A stretch of DNA of 31,866 bases from GCA-2717185 sp964386465 (GTDB lineage Bacteria; Pseudomonadota; Alphaproteobacteria; UBA8366; GCA-2717185), in contig CAYLTU010000027.1 of NCBI GenBank assembly GCA_964386465.1, positions 1 through 31,866 of the forward strand, written 5' to 3'. Positions 16,385 through 25,478 of this stretch are shown here, one piece after another. The position numbers were made by a program, and so were the translations under genes. Numbering within the stretch: position 1 is the first letter of the stretch; each line of letters opens with the position of its first letter. A model generated the notes under the pieces. It was not told the DNA's origin and did no database searches. It saw nothing but the letters and a program-made list of their open reading frames with translations.

Positions 16385-16744
16385 ATGAAGTTCGGCATTT
16401 TGGTCAATGAAGGCCCGTTCACGCATCAAGCGTCGGACTCCGCCTACCGCTTTACCGAAGCGGCGCTGGAAAAAGGGCACGAGATATTCCGTGTCTTTTT
16501 CTACCATGACGGCGTGAACAACGCGAACAAGCTGTCCGAACCGCAAACAGACGACCGCAATTTGGTCAAGCTTTGGTCGGAATTGGCCGAGAAGCACAAT
16601 CTCGATCTCGTCGTGTGCGTCGCCGCGGCGCTGCGGCGCGGCATCAAGGACGAATTGCTGGCCGCTGGCTTCCATATCTCCGGCCTCGGTCAATTGATCG
16701 AGGCGGGTATCCAGTCAGACCGCCTTGTCGTGTTTGGAGACTAA
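16385..16744 (+). CDS. dsrE: sulfur-carrier subunit DsrE of the DsrEFH complex
   Basis: A 119-residue protein of the DsrE/TusD fold. The conserved persulfide-carrying Cys is Cys78 (VVCVAAALRRGIKDE), the same number as in Allochromatium vinosum DsrE. With DsrF and DsrH it forms a hexameric sulfurtransferase that receives sulfur from TusA and passes it to DsrC. Presence of dsrEFH is diagnostic for sulfur oxidisers rather than sulfate reducers. It lies 5 bp upstream of dsrF. Confidence 0.97.
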   Translation: MKFGILVNEGPFTHQASDSAYRFTEAALEKGHEIFRVFFYHDGVNNANKLSEPQTDDRNLVKLWSELAEKHNLDLVVCVAAALRRGIKDELLAAGFHISGLGQLIEAGIQSDRLVVFGD

Positions 16745-16749
16745 CGGAA

Positions 16750-17148
16750 ATGAGCGAGATGCCAGACGACGACGAATCCGGACCGGAAATCGTGAAGCGG
16801 TTCATGTACGTCAACCGCAAGGCGCCCTACGGCACGATTTATGCGCTGGAATCGCTGGAAATGGTGCTCGTCGCCGCGGCCTTCGATCAGGACGTCAGCA
16901 TGGTGTTCCTGGATGACGGTGTCTATCAGTTGAAGAAGGGCCAGGACACCGGCGCCATCGGGATGAAAAACTTCTCGCCTACCTATAGGGCGCTTGACGA
17001 TTACGATGTTGAAAAAATATACGTGGAAATGGAATCGATGCGGGCGCGGGGCCTGACCGAGGACGACTTCGTCATTCCGGTGCAGGTAATCGACTCCGCG
17101 TCGTTGCGCGAGATTATGGCGAACCAGGATGTTATCCTGGAATCGTGA
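16750..17148 (+). CDS. dsrF: DsrF subunit of the DsrEFH complex
   Basis: A 132-residue DsrE-fold protein (KRFMYVNRKAPYGTIYALES, VSMVFLDDGVYQLKKGQDT). No Cys occurs in the position used by DsrE, which agrees with its structural role in the complex. A longer in-frame extension upstream overlaps dsrE in another frame and is rejected; the ATG at 16750 comes 5 bp after the dsrE stop. dsrH follows after 10 bp. Confidence 0.95.
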   Translation: MSEMPDDDESGPEIVKRFMYVNRKAPYGTIYALESLEMVLVAAAFDQDVSMVFLDDGVYQLKKGQDTGAIGMKNFSPTYRALDDYDVEKIYVEMESMRARGLTEDDFVIPVQVIDSASLREIMANQDVILES

Positions 17149-17158
17149 GGAACAACCG

Positions 17159-17461
17159 ATGCTGCACACCGTTAATAAATCCCCGTTCGATCGCAACGCG
17201 CTCGACAGCTGCTTACGACTGGCCGGTTCGGGAAGCGCCGTATTGCTGATCGAAGACGGCGTCTACGCGGCATTCCAGGGAACCGCCTTTGCCGACCGGA
17301 TCGCCGGGCGGATGGACGAAATCACCTTTTACGCGCTTGGCCCCGATATCGCCGCGCGGGGCCTGAACGAGTCACCGCTGATCGACGGCGTAACCGTCGT
17401 CGACTACGGAGGATTCGTCGATCTGGTAGCGGAACACGACGCATCGCACGCATGGATGTGA
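17159..17461 (+). CDS. dsrH: DsrH subunit of the DsrEFH complex
   Basis: A 100-residue DsrH/TusB-family protein that opens MLHTVNKSPFDRNALDSCLR, almost the family signature. It has Cys18 at the place of the conserved Cys20 of Allochromatium DsrH, followed by SAVLLIEDGVYAAF. It completes the DsrE2F2H2 sulfur relay. An AGGAACAA ribosome site is at the dsrF stop. A 42-bp gap separates it from dsrC. Confidence 0.96.
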   Translation: MLHTVNKSPFDRNALDSCLRLAGSGSAVLLIEDGVYAAFQGTAFADRIAGRMDEITFYALGPDIAARGLNESPLIDGVTVVDYGGFVDLVAEHDASHAWM

Positions 17462-17503
17462 GTAATAGTTTTACACGATTGAAAGAAAGGACGAGGTCCA
17501 ATC

Positions 17504-17836
17504 ATGGCTTATCAATATAACGGCACCGTCGTCGAAGCCGACGAGGAAGGCTATATCATCGATATCAGCCTTTGGAACCAAGAATTGGCGGGACTGATCG
17601 CCGAGGACGAGAATATCGAAATGAGCGACGACCATTGGGAAGTGGTCAATTTTCTGCGCGATTACTACGAGGAATATCAGATTGCGCCGGCGGTACGCGT
17701 CCTGACCAAGGCGGTCAAAAGGACGCTCGGGGCGGACAAAGGCAACAGCAAATACCTGTACGAGCTGTTCCCCTACGGACCGGCGAAGCAGGCGTGCAAG
17801 ATTGCCGGATTGCCGAAACCGACCGGCTGTATCTGA
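17504..17836 (+). CDS. dsrC: DsrC sulfur-substrate protein
   Basis: A 110-residue DsrC with both C-terminal cysteines in the functional spacing: Cys98 (QACKIAGLP) and the penultimate Cys109 (TGCI), ten residues apart. This true-DsrC arrangement permits the intramolecular disulfide or trisulfide used by DsrAB and DsrMKJOP, unlike single-Cys TusE. It has its own strong GAGG ribosome site and a 42-bp leader, which may allow the high expression usual for DsrC. Confidence 0.98.
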   Translation: MAYQYNGTVVEADEEGYIIDISLWNQELAGLIAEDENIEMSDDHWEVVNFLRDYYEEYQIAPAVRVLTKAVKRTLGADKGNSKYLYELFPYGPAKQACKIAGLPKPTGCI

Positions 17837-17879
17837 TCCGACCCGACCGCCGATAAGGCGTCGCGGAGGTGAATTTTGG

Positions 17880-18602
17880 ATGCTGACAGCGGTCTACGCC
17901 ATACTGTTCTACATCGCCGCGGCGGTGTTGATCGGCGGTTTGACGCTTAAGATCGGGCAATATGCGCGGACGCCGGCTCCGTTGAAGATCCCGACCACTC
18001 CGGCTCCCGTGACGACGCGCGGCGTCGTATTGCGCATGGGGCGGGAGGTCGTTTTCTTTGAAAGCCTGTTCCGGTCGAACAAGTGGATCTGGTTGTTCGG
18101 CTGGACCTTCCATGTTGCGCTGGCGCTCGTGCTGGCCCGGCACCTGCGATATTTTATCGAACCCGTTTGGGGCTGGGTCGCGTTGATCCAGCCATTCGGC
18201 CTTTATGCGGGTTTTGCCATGCTGGCCGGCCTCGCCGCACTGTGGCTCCGGCGGTTTCGCGTCGCGCGTATCCGATATATCACCGGCCCTTCCGATCATC
18301 TCATGCTGTTGCTTCTCGCCTCGATCGCGGTAAGCGGCTACGCCATCCAGTATGTCGCGCGCACCGATATCGTCGCGCTGAAGGCATTCATGCTCGGGCT
18401 GATTTATTTCGACTGGCGGCCGCTGCCGGGCGACCCGGTTCTGCTCGCCCATCTCGGTCTGGTGGCGGCGCTGATGATCGTCTTCCCATTCAGTAAATTG
18501 CTGCACGCGCCGGGCGTATTCTTCAGCCCGACCCGCAATCAGGCCGATGACGCCCGCGAGAAGCGGCATGTTTCTCCCTTCGCCGCCACGGGAAGTGACT
18601 GA
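17880..18602 (+). CDS. dsrM: DsrM, NarI-like membrane cytochrome b of DsrMKJOP
   Basis: A 240-residue polytopic protein with about five helices (for example TAVYAILFYIAAAVLIGGL, FHVALALVLARHLRYF, LMLLLLASIAVSGYAI) and membrane histidines suited to diheme b binding. It exchanges electrons between the quinone pool and DsrK. The ATG at 17880 is chosen over an in-frame ATG at 17802 inside dsrC, because GGAGGT lies at 17865-17870. Short, as in sulfur oxidisers. dsrK starts 3 bp after its stop. Confidence 0.95.
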   Translation: MLTAVYAILFYIAAAVLIGGLTLKIGQYARTPAPLKIPTTPAPVTTRGVVLRMGREVVFFESLFRSNKWIWLFGWTFHVALALVLARHLRYFIEPVWGWVALIQPFGLYAGFAMLAGLAALWLRRFRVARIRYITGPSDHLMLLLLASIAVSGYAIQYVARTDIVALKAFMLGLIYFDWRPLPGDPVLLAHLGLVAALMIVFPFSKLLHAPGVFFSPTRNQADDAREKRHVSPFAATGSD

Positions 18603-18605
18603 GCC

Positions 18606-20120
18606 ATGGCGGAATTCGATATCCCGACGCTCGACCGGGGCGAAGAGATTCCGGCGCTAGTTGCGGACGCCATGGCGCATTCCGGACCGTACCCGGCGGC
18701 GCCCGAACATCAGGAAGCGCTGGGATTTCCGGGCGAACTGGTCGAGAACTGGCATGATAAGGCGATCGGCAAGTTCGGCGAACTGCTGGACCGTTCGCGG
18801 GCGCTGAGGGTCTATATGGACGCCTGCGTAAAATGCGGCGCCTGTACCGATAAATGCCATTATTTCCTCGGCACGGGCGATCCGAAGAACATGCCGGTCG
18901 CGCGTCAGGATCTGATGCGCAAGGTCTATCGCCGCTATTTCACCTGGTCAGGCAAATGGTTGCCCTGGCTCGTCGGCGCCGAGGATTTGACCGAGGCGGT
19001 GCTGGACGATTGGTACAGCTATTTCCACCAATGCTCCCAATGCCGCCGCTGTTCGGTGTTCTGTCCTTACGGAATCGACACCGCCGAATTCTCCATGGCC
19101 GCGCGAGAGATCATGGACCATGTCGGCAAGGGGCAGAAATACTGCAACGAGATCCTCGGCAAGGTCCACAAGATCGGCAACAATCTGGGCCTGCCGGAAC
19201 CGGCGCTCGCGAACACGCTGGAAGGGCTGGAAGAGGATATCGAGGAAGAGACTGGCGTCGTGGTGCGGCTTCCCCTGGACGTGGAAGGCGCGGACATTCT
19301 GCTGATCACGCCGAGTGCCGATTTCTTCGCCGAACCCCATGTCGACGGCCTGATCGGCTATGCCAAGGTGTTTCATCAGGCGGGTGTAAGCTGGACGATC
19401 AGCTCGTACGCGTCGGAGGCGGCGAACTTCGCCATGTTCATCGGCTCCCAGGAGCAGATGAAGCTGGTCGCCGAACGCATCGCGAAGGCGGCGCGCGATC
19501 TTGGCGTAAAGCGGATTATCGTCGGCGAATGCGGCCACGCTTGGCGTGTTGCGTATAATTTTTTGAACACGCTGGCCGGACCGTTCGACTTCCTCGACCA
19601 GGATTACCCGATCCCACAGCACATTTGCGAGTTCACCCACGATCTTATCGAGAAGCGCGCGCTTACATTCGACAAATCGGCCAACGACCACATGACGCTG
19701 ACCTTTCATGATTCCTGCAATGTCTCGCGCGGCTCGCGCATGGGCGACGCGCCGGGCGGTCAGTTCGAAATCCCGCGCGCGATCATCCGCGCCGTTTGCA
19801 ACAACTTCGTCGACATGGACCCCGACACGATCCGCGAAAGTACCTTTTGTTGCGGCGGTGGAGGCGGGCTGCTGACGGACGACCTGCTCGAACTGAGGGT
19901 TAAGGGCGCGCAGCCGCGCATGCAGGCCCTCAAACAGGCGGCGGACGAAGGCGGCGTTACCCACATGGCGGCAATTTGCGCGATTTGCAAAAGCCAGTTC
20001 GCCAAGGTGATGCCGGAATACGGTTTCGAGATGGACGCGATCGTCAGCCTGCATCAACTGGTTAGCAACGCAATCGTCCTGGATGGCCAGACCACGGGTG
20101 AGGAGACGGAAAGCCCATGA
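18606..20120 (+). CDS. dsrK: DsrK, HdrD-like iron-sulfur subunit of DsrMKJOP
   Basis: A 504-residue cytoplasmic, membrane-associated subunit thought to act on the DsrC disulfide or trisulfide. It carries two [4Fe-4S] motifs (CVKCGACTDKCHYF and CSQCRRCSVFCPYG) and a C-terminal noncubane-cluster domain: HDSCNVSRG, FCCGGGGGLL and AICAICKSQF. This is the heterodisulfide-reductase HdrD pattern. Its stop overlaps the dsrL start by ATGA, so the two are translationally coupled. Confidence 0.97.
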   Translation: MAEFDIPTLDRGEEIPALVADAMAHSGPYPAAPEHQEALGFPGELVENWHDKAIGKFGELLDRSRALRVYMDACVKCGACTDKCHYFLGTGDPKNMPVARQDLMRKVYRRYFTWSGKWLPWLVGAEDLTEAVLDDWYSYFHQCSQCRRCSVFCPYGIDTAEFSMAAREIMDHVGKGQKYCNEILGKVHKIGNNLGLPEPALANTLEGLEEDIEEETGVVVRLPLDVEGADILLITPSADFFAEPHVDGLIGYAKVFHQAGVSWTISSYASEAANFAMFIGSQEQMKLVAERIAKAARDLGVKRIIVGECGHAWRVAYNFLNTLAGPFDFLDQDYPIPQHICEFTHDLIEKRALTFDKSANDHMTLTFHDSCNVSRGSRMGDAPGGQFEIPRAIIRAVCNNFVDMDPDTIRESTFCCGGGGGLLTDDLLELRVKGAQPRMQALKQAADEGGVTHMAAICAICKSQFAKVMPEYGFEMDAIVSLHQLVSNAIVLDGQTTGEETESP

Positions 20121-22045
20121 ACGAAACGCTTCTGACGAACCGACGCTACAAGGACGGGGATGACGCCCATCTGCCGTGGCAGGAGGAAATATTCCAGGCG
20201 GATCGTTCCCATCAATGCCCGGTTTACGTCCATCGCACGCCGCCCTGTCAGGGCAGTTGCCCCGCCGGCGAGGACATCCGTGGCTGGCTGAACATCGCGC
20301 GCGGGATAGAGAAAGCGCCCGGCGATATGCCGTGGCAGGAATACGCCTTCCAGCGATTGACTGAATCCAATCCGTTCCCGGCGATCATGGGAAGGGTCTG
20401 CCCGGCGCCGTGCGAGGATGGTTGCAACCGTAACGAAGTCGAAGACCATGTCGGCATCAACGCCGTCGAACAGTTCATTGGCGATTACGGTCTTGAGCAT
20501 GGGCTCAAGCTGCATCCGGCCGGCCCGGATACCGGCAAGAAAGTGGCGATCATGGGTAGCGGTCCGGCAGGGCTCGCCTGCGCCTATCAGCTTCGCCGCA
20601 TCGGTCACGCCTGCACGATGTTCGAAACCCAGGAAGAACTCGGCGGCATGATGCGCTACGGCATTCCCGGCTACCGCACGCCGCGCGACGTTCTCGACGG
20701 CGAAATCCAGCGCATCCTGGACCTTGGCGTCGAGGTCCGCGTCAATACCAAGATCGGTGTCGATATTACCTTGGACGAGCTGGAACGGGAATTCGACGCG
20801 GTCTTCCTCGGACCGGGCGCGCAGTCGGGCACGGCGCTGCCCGTGCCCGGCGGCGATGCTTCCAACTGCATCAGCGGCATTGCCTTCCTGGATGCGTTCA
20901 ACCACGGCCGGTTGCGGTATTCCGCCGAGCGCGTGCTGGTGATCGGCGGTGGCGACACCGCGATGGACGTGGCCGCCGTGGCGCGGCGTCTCGGTCATAT
21001 AGGCAAGGTGCGCGAACGCGAGCGGCCGGAATACGTGGTGCTTGGCCACACCGCCCATGACGTGGCCACCGTCGCCAACCGCCAGGGCGCGCAAGTGACC
21101 ATCGTTTACCGCCGCCCGGTGGAAAAGATGCCCGCCGCCAAGATGGAGATCGAGCACGTCACCAAGGAAGGCGTTGATATCCGCAGTTCGCTGGCGCCGG
21201 TCGAGGTCGTGATCGGCGCGGACGGCCGCGCAACGGCGCTGCGCGTGGTCGAGGTCGATTGGTCGAGCGGATCGATGGAGGTCAAGGAAGGATCGGAATT
21301 CGACATCGAATGCGACCTGGTCGTCGCCGCTATCGGCCAGGTCTGCGATTTCACCGGCATGGAAGACCTCGACAACGGCAAGGGGCTGATCAGCGCCGAT
21401 GGGTTCTACCGGGTCGAGGGCCGCGAAAACATGTTCGTCGGCGGCGACGTCATCAAGCCGCATCTTCTGACAACGGCGATCGGTCACGCCTCGGTCGCGA
21501 CGGAGGGTATCGACAGGTTCCTGCGCGGCGCCGATCCTGACCGGCGGCCGAAAATCGACGTGCATCACTTCAGCCTGCTGTCGAAACTACGCGAAACCGA
21601 TCTGGGCCCGAGCGAATACGACCATGTCCAGCGCGACGGCACCGACAGCGCGGATTTCGCCGTTCACAATTACGAGGACCGTTCGCAGGTCGCGCTCGCG
21701 CCGTCGGACGAGTTGTTCCTCGGTCATTTCAAATTCGAGGCTCGCCGCTTGCGTCAGGAACGCGATATCACCTCGGAAAACGTGCTGGGCTATTTCGGCG
21801 AACGGATCGAAGGCCTGAGCGAGGAAGAAGCCCGCGAGGAAGCCGACCGCTGCATGAGCTGCGGTATGTGCCTCGAATGCGACAATTGCGTCATCTACTG
21901 TCCGCAGGACGCGGTGTTCCGGGTCAAAAAGGATAATTCGACCATGGGGCGCTATGTCGATACCGACTACACGCGCTGCATCGGATGCCATATCTGCGCC
22001 GACGTCTGCCCTTCCGGCTACATAAAGATGGGGTTGGGAGAGTAA
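20117..22045 (+). CDS. dsrL: DsrL, iron-sulfur flavoprotein NAD(P)H oxidoreductase
   Basis: A 642-residue GltD-like protein that takes electrons from DsrAB during sulfur oxidation and reduces NAD(P)+. In order: N-terminal Cys motifs CQGSCPAGEDI and CPAPCEDGC; an FAD Rossmann motif GSGPAGLACAYQ near residue 147; an NAD(P) motif VIGGGDTAMDVAA near 276; FVGGDVIKP closing the flavin site; and a C-terminal double-cluster ferredoxin (CMSCGMCLECDNCVIYCP and CIGCHICADVCP). It overlaps dsrK by 4 bp; dsrJ follows after 3 bp. Length is close to Allochromatium DsrL. NADH versus NADPH preference cannot be settled by eye. Confidence 0.95.
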   Translation: MNETLLTNRRYKDGDDAHLPWQEEIFQADRSHQCPVYVHRTPPCQGSCPAGEDIRGWLNIARGIEKAPGDMPWQEYAFQRLTESNPFPAIMGRVCPAPCEDGCNRNEVEDHVGINAVEQFIGDYGLEHGLKLHPAGPDTGKKVAIMGSGPAGLACAYQLRRIGHACTMFETQEELGGMMRYGIPGYRTPRDVLDGEIQRILDLGVEVRVNTKIGVDITLDELEREFDAVFLGPGAQSGTALPVPGGDASNCISGIAFLDAFNHGRLRYSAERVLVIGGGDTAMDVAAVARRLGHIGKVRERERPEYVVLGHTAHDVATVANRQGAQVTIVYRRPVEKMPAAKMEIEHVTKEGVDIRSSLAPVEVVIGADGRATALRVVEVDWSSGSMEVKEGSEFDIECDLVVAAIGQVCDFTGMEDLDNGKGLISADGFYRVEGRENMFVGGDVIKPHLLTTAIGHASVATEGIDRFLRGADPDRRPKIDVHHFSLLSKLRETDLGPSEYDHVQRDGTDSADFAVHNYEDRSQVALAPSDELFLGHFKFEARRLRQERDITSENVLGYFGERIEGLSEEEAREEADRCMSCGMCLECDNCVIYCPQDAVFRVKKDNSTMGRYVDTDYTRCIGCHICADVCPSGYIKMGLGE

Positions 22046-22048
22046 CCC

Positions 22049-22477
22049 ATGCGCGGCGTCGTGGCGGTTTTTCTCATGCTGGGCCTCATGGCCGCATCCG
22101 CCTCGGCGCGCGCGGACGGCGATTTCCTGGTACCGGAAATCGCCAGGGGCAAGGGCGAGAATTGCGTCGCCGACACCGGTCTGATGCGCCGCGAACATAT
22201 GAACCTGTTGTCGCACCAGCGGGACGAAACAACGCGCCGCGGTATCCGGACCAAACGATTCAGCCTCAAGGAATGCGTCTCCTGTCACGCCGTGGCGGGG
22301 CCGGAAGCGAAACCGGTCAGCGTCAAGAGCCCGCGCCATTTCTGCCGTAGTTGCCACGACTATGCGGCCGTCAAGATCGATTGTTTCGAGTGCCATGCGT
22401 CGACGCCTTCCGAACCGTCTTCCGCCCGGCATGCTCCGAAGGCCTCCAACGCCGTTGCGAGGGTCCGATGGAAGTAA
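22049..22477 (+). CDS. dsrJ: DsrJ, periplasmic triheme cytochrome c of DsrMKJOP
   Basis: A 142-residue exported cytochrome with an N-terminal signal sequence (VVAVFLMLGLMAASASARA) and exactly three CxxCH sites: Cys76-His80 (CVSCH), Cys99-His103 (CRSCH) and Cys112-His116 (CFECH). The lone Cys39 in GENCVADTG is in the place of the unusual Cys heme ligand of Allochromatium DsrJ. It overlaps dsrO by 10 bp. Confidence 0.96.
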   Translation: MRGVVAVFLMLGLMAASASARADGDFLVPEIARGKGENCVADTGLMRREHMNLLSHQRDETTRRGIRTKRFSLKECVSCHAVAGPEAKPVSVKSPRHFCRSCHDYAAVKIDCFECHASTPSEPSSARHAPKASNAVARVRWK

Positions 22478-23241
22478 CCGATGACGAACGTCGTGCCGGC
22501 TTCGATATCCGCCGCCGGCGTTTTCTCGGGGCCGCCGCCGCCGCCGGCGGTGTGACGCTTGCGCCCGGCGTGATCCTGTACGGCGTCGTTTCGGGCGGAC
22601 CCGCCGCAGCCCGCGCGCCGGATGCGGCGGTATCAAGCGACATCCGCTGGGGCATGCTGATCGATGTGAGCAAATGCGCTTCGGATTGCGACGCCTGCGT
22701 TTCGGCCTGTGCGACGGAAAACGGCCTGCAAGGGGCCGGCCGGCCCGCGACCGACGCCCAGTGGATTCGCAAGCTGGACATCCGCAACCCGGAAAGCGGC
22801 TACAGCCGGTCGCTGCCGGTCATGTGCCAGCATTGCGCCGAACCGCCCTGTGTCGATGTCTGCCCGACCGGCGCATCGTTCAAGCGCGCGGATGGAATCG
22901 TGCTGGTCGACAAGCACACCTGCATCGGCTGCCGCTATTGCATGATGGCGTGCCCATACAAGGCGCGGTCCTTTGTCCATGAGGCGCTGGAGGATCAAAA
23001 GCCACATGCGCCGCGCGGCAAGGGTGTGGTCGAAGGCTGCACCTTCTGCGTCCATCGGGTAGATGCCGGACGCCCACCCGCCTGCGTCGAGGCCTGCGCC
23101 GACAATCGCGGTGGGGCGATGCTGTTCGGCGATCTGCGCGATCCCGACAGCGAGATTTCAAAGCGCGTCGCACGCTACGCGACGCGGCGTATCCGTGCGG
23201 ACCTGGGAACCGAGCCCGGGGTCCGCTACCGCAATCTCTAA
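22468..23241 (+). CDS. dsrO: DsrO, Tat-exported ferredoxin-like subunit of DsrMKJOP
   Basis: A 257-residue periplasmic iron-sulfur protein. The twin-arginine signal (RRRRFLGAAAAAGGVTL) is at about residues 13-29. Four [4Fe-4S] groups are visible: CASDCDACVSAC, CQHCAEPPCVDVCP, CIGCRYCMMACP and CTFCVHR...CVEAC. This is the NrfC/HybA pattern. It pairs with the DsrP membrane subunit, whose gene starts 5 bp later. The ATG at 22468 is chosen because an upstream in-frame ATG would run through most of dsrJ. Confidence 0.96.
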   Translation: MEVTDDERRAGFDIRRRRFLGAAAAAGGVTLAPGVILYGVVSGGPAAARAPDAAVSSDIRWGMLIDVSKCASDCDACVSACATENGLQGAGRPATDAQWIRKLDIRNPESGYSRSLPVMCQHCAEPPCVDVCPTGASFKRADGIVLVDKHTCIGCRYCMMACPYKARSFVHEALEDQKPHAPRGKGVVEGCTFCVHRVDAGRPPACVEACADNRGGAMLFGDLRDPDSEISKRVARYATRRIRADLGTEPGVRYRNL

Positions 23242-23246
23242 CCGCC

Positions 23247-24443
23247 ATGGGACGAATGCAACGCGTAACCTATAGCGAGGTCCGAACCGGCGGCGCGGCC
23301 TATTATGGGCTGCTCGCGGGCCTTGGTGCCGTGATCGTCCTGGCCCTCGCCTCTGCCTGGCGGATGGAGCATTTCGGCCATTACGTCACCGGCATGTCGA
23401 ACCAGATCGTCTGGGGCGTGCCGCATGTGTTCGCGGTCTTCCTGATCGTCGCCGCGTCCGGCGCGCTGAACGTGGCGTCGCTCGGGACCGTGTTCGGGCG
23501 AGACGCCTACAAACCGCACGGCCGGTTGTCGGGGCTGCTCGCGATCGCGCTGCTGGTCGGCGGGTTGGCGGTGCTGGTGCTCGACCTCGGGCGGCCGGAC
23601 AGGCTGATTGTCGCCGCGACGACCTACAATTTCAAATCGATTTTCGCCTGGAATATCTTCCTCTACACAGGCTTTCTGGTGATCATCGCGGTCTATCTTT
23701 GGCTCCAGATGGAGCGGCGCATGAACCGCTTCGCCGCCGCCGCCGGCCTGGTCGCGCTGATCTGGCGACTCGCGCTGACGACCGGCACTGGATCGATCTT
23801 CGGGTTCCTGGTGGCGCGGGAAGCCTATGACGCGGCCGTGCTGGCGCCGCTGTTCATTGCCATGTCGCTGTCCTTCGGCCTCGCGATCTACATCCTGGCG
23901 CTGATCGCGGCCTGCCATGGCGGCGGCCGGAATCTCGGGGCCGCGTTGCTCGCAAGGCTTGGCCGGCTGCTCGGGCTGTTCGCGGCGATCGTGCTTTATT
24001 TCTCCGCCGTTCAACACCTGACGAACCTGTACGCCGCCGAACATGCGGAAGTGGAGCGGTTTATCCTGCTCGACGGCGGCATCTACACGGCGCTGTTCTG
24101 GATCGGCCAGGTAGCGCTGGGTGGGCTGGTGCCGATGGCTTTGACGCTGCGGCGCGGCGTTCCGCCGGCCGCGCACGCCATAGCACTGGCCTCCGTACTG
24201 GTAATTCTCGGCGGGATAGCGCAAATCTATGTCATCATCATCGGCGGCCAGGCTTTTTCGCTGACGCTGTTCCCCGGCATGGAGGTGCGGAGCAGTTTTT
24301 TCGACGGCGTGGTGGCGAATTACACGCCGAGCCTGCCGGAACTCGGCCTCGGTCTCGGTGGCGTCGCGTTGGCCGCGGCGATCGTCGTGATCGGCCTCCG
24401 GCTGCTGCGATTCCTGCCGGACGATCTGGCTGACGTGGCGTGA
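23247..24443 (+). CDS. dsrP: DsrP, NrfD-family membrane subunit of DsrMKJOP
   Basis: A 398-residue integral membrane quinone-interacting protein of the NrfD/PsrC family, with about ten hydrophobic segments beginning at YYGLLAGLGAVIVLALASAW. Conserved family features include FGRDAYKPHGRLSGLLAIAL and VLDLGRPDR. It completes dsrMKJOP, with dsrL inserted between K and J as in Allochromatium. A second ATG at 23256 is possible. The next gene begins about 27 bp downstream. Confidence 0.95.
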   Translation: MGRMQRVTYSEVRTGGAAYYGLLAGLGAVIVLALASAWRMEHFGHYVTGMSNQIVWGVPHVFAVFLIVAASGALNVASLGTVFGRDAYKPHGRLSGLLAIALLVGGLAVLVLDLGRPDRLIVAATTYNFKSIFAWNIFLYTGFLVIIAVYLWLQMERRMNRFAAAAGLVALIWRLALTTGTGSIFGFLVAREAYDAAVLAPLFIAMSLSFGLAIYILALIAACHGGGRNLGAALLARLGRLLGLFAAIVLYFSAVQHLTNLYAAEHAEVERFILLDGGIYTALFWIGQVALGGLVPMALTLRRGVPPAAHAIALASVLVILGGIAQIYVIIIGGQAFSLTLFPGMEVRSSFFDGVVANYTPSLPELGLGLGGVALAAAIVVIGLRLLRFLPDDLADVA

Positions 24444-24470
24444 TTGGCGCCTGAAGACAGGACCAGGACT

Positions 24471-25472
24471 TTGACGGAATTCGATCATCCCTTCGCGGCA
24501 TATGTGCGCATCCTCGGGCGCGGACGGACCTTGTCCCGCGCGCTCACGTTGGAGGAAGCGGAAGACGCCATGGCGATGATCCTGCGCGACGAGGTGCTGC
24601 CGGAACAGCTCGGCGCTTTCATGATGCTGTTGCGCGTGAAGGAGGAAACGCCGGAAGAGATCGCCGGCTTCGTGCGCGGCGCGCGGGCGACGTTCGACCT
24701 GCCCGATCACGCGCCGGAGGTTGATCTCGACTGGTCGTCCTATGCCGGCAAGCGCCGGCAGTTGCCGTGGTTCCTGCTCGCCGCCCTGTTGCTGTCGCAA
24801 AACGGCGTCAGGCTGTTCATGCACGGGACCGAGGGGCACACGCCGGGCCGGCTCTATACGCGCGCGACGCTGGAAGCGTTGGGTCTGCCGATCGCGAGCT
24901 CGCTCGCCGAGGCCGGCCGGCACATCGTGGCGCGGAATTTCGCCTATCTGCCGCTCGAACGGCTCAGCCCCAAGCTGCATCATATCATCGGATTGCGGCC
25001 GATACTGGGCCTGCGCTCGCCCGTGCACACGGTGGCGCGCATGCTCAATCCGCTCGGCGCGCCCTGCTTCCTGCAAGGCATCTTCCATCCCGGCTATATG
25101 GAGACCCATCAGGTGGCGGCCCAACTGCTCGGCGAGAAGCAAATGGCCGTATTCCGGGGCGAAGGCGGTGAAATCGAATGCCGTCCCAACAAACCCTTCG
25201 AGGTCCGGTCGGTTCGCGACGGCATCCTGAACAGCGAAGACTGGCCGCCGATGCTGCCGGAGTCGCGCCAGCCGGTCGACGAGGACATGGCGGTTGAGCG
25301 GCTGATGGCGATTTGGCGCGGCGACGCCGGTGACGACTACGCCGTGGCCGCGGTCACGGGAACCCTCGCCATCGCGTTGCGGGCGCTGGGCCGCGCCGAC
25401 GATGTCGCGGGCGCACGCGACGCGGCGGCGGCGATGTGGCGCGCGCGCGACAAGGGACGGCTCGCCGCCTAA
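24471..25472 (+). CDS. TrpD2/YbiB-like glycosyltransferase-family protein within the dsr operon
   Basis: About 333 residues with the fold pattern of anthranilate phosphoribosyltransferases: an N-terminal helical domain (LTLEEAEDAMAMILRDEVLP, LGAFMMLLRVKEETPEEIAG), then FMHGTEGHTPGRLYTRATLEALG and LGLRSPVHTVARMLNPLGAP. The glycine-rich PRPP loop (GTGGD) of genuine TrpD is not seen, which points to the TrpD2/YbiB branch, reported to bind nucleic acid rather than make phosphoribosyl-anthranilate. I chose TTG 24471 with AGGACCAGG upstream; TTG 24444 is the alternative. It sits between dsrP and dsrN with 6 bp before dsrN and is clearly co-transcribed. Role in sulfur oxidation unknown. Confidence 0.8.
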   Translation: MTEFDHPFAAYVRILGRGRTLSRALTLEEAEDAMAMILRDEVLPEQLGAFMMLLRVKEETPEEIAGFVRGARATFDLPDHAPEVDLDWSSYAGKRRQLPWFLLAALLLSQNGVRLFMHGTEGHTPGRLYTRATLEALGLPIASSLAEAGRHIVARNFAYLPLERLSPKLHHIIGLRPILGLRSPVHTVARMLNPLGAPCFLQGIFHPGYMETHQVAAQLLGEKQMAVFRGEGGEIECRPNKPFEVRSVRDGILNSEDWPPMLPESRQPVDEDMAVERLMAIWRGDAGDDYAVAAVTGTLAIALRALGRADDVAGARDAAAAMWRARDKGRLAA

Positions 25473-25478
25473 ACCGAC

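Noticed and set aside
18948..21568. Two long minus-strand open frames (18948-20057 and 20054-21568)
   Set aside because: Both are antisense to dsrK and dsrL, whose cluster motifs are unmistakable; the antisense translations show no recognisable domain.
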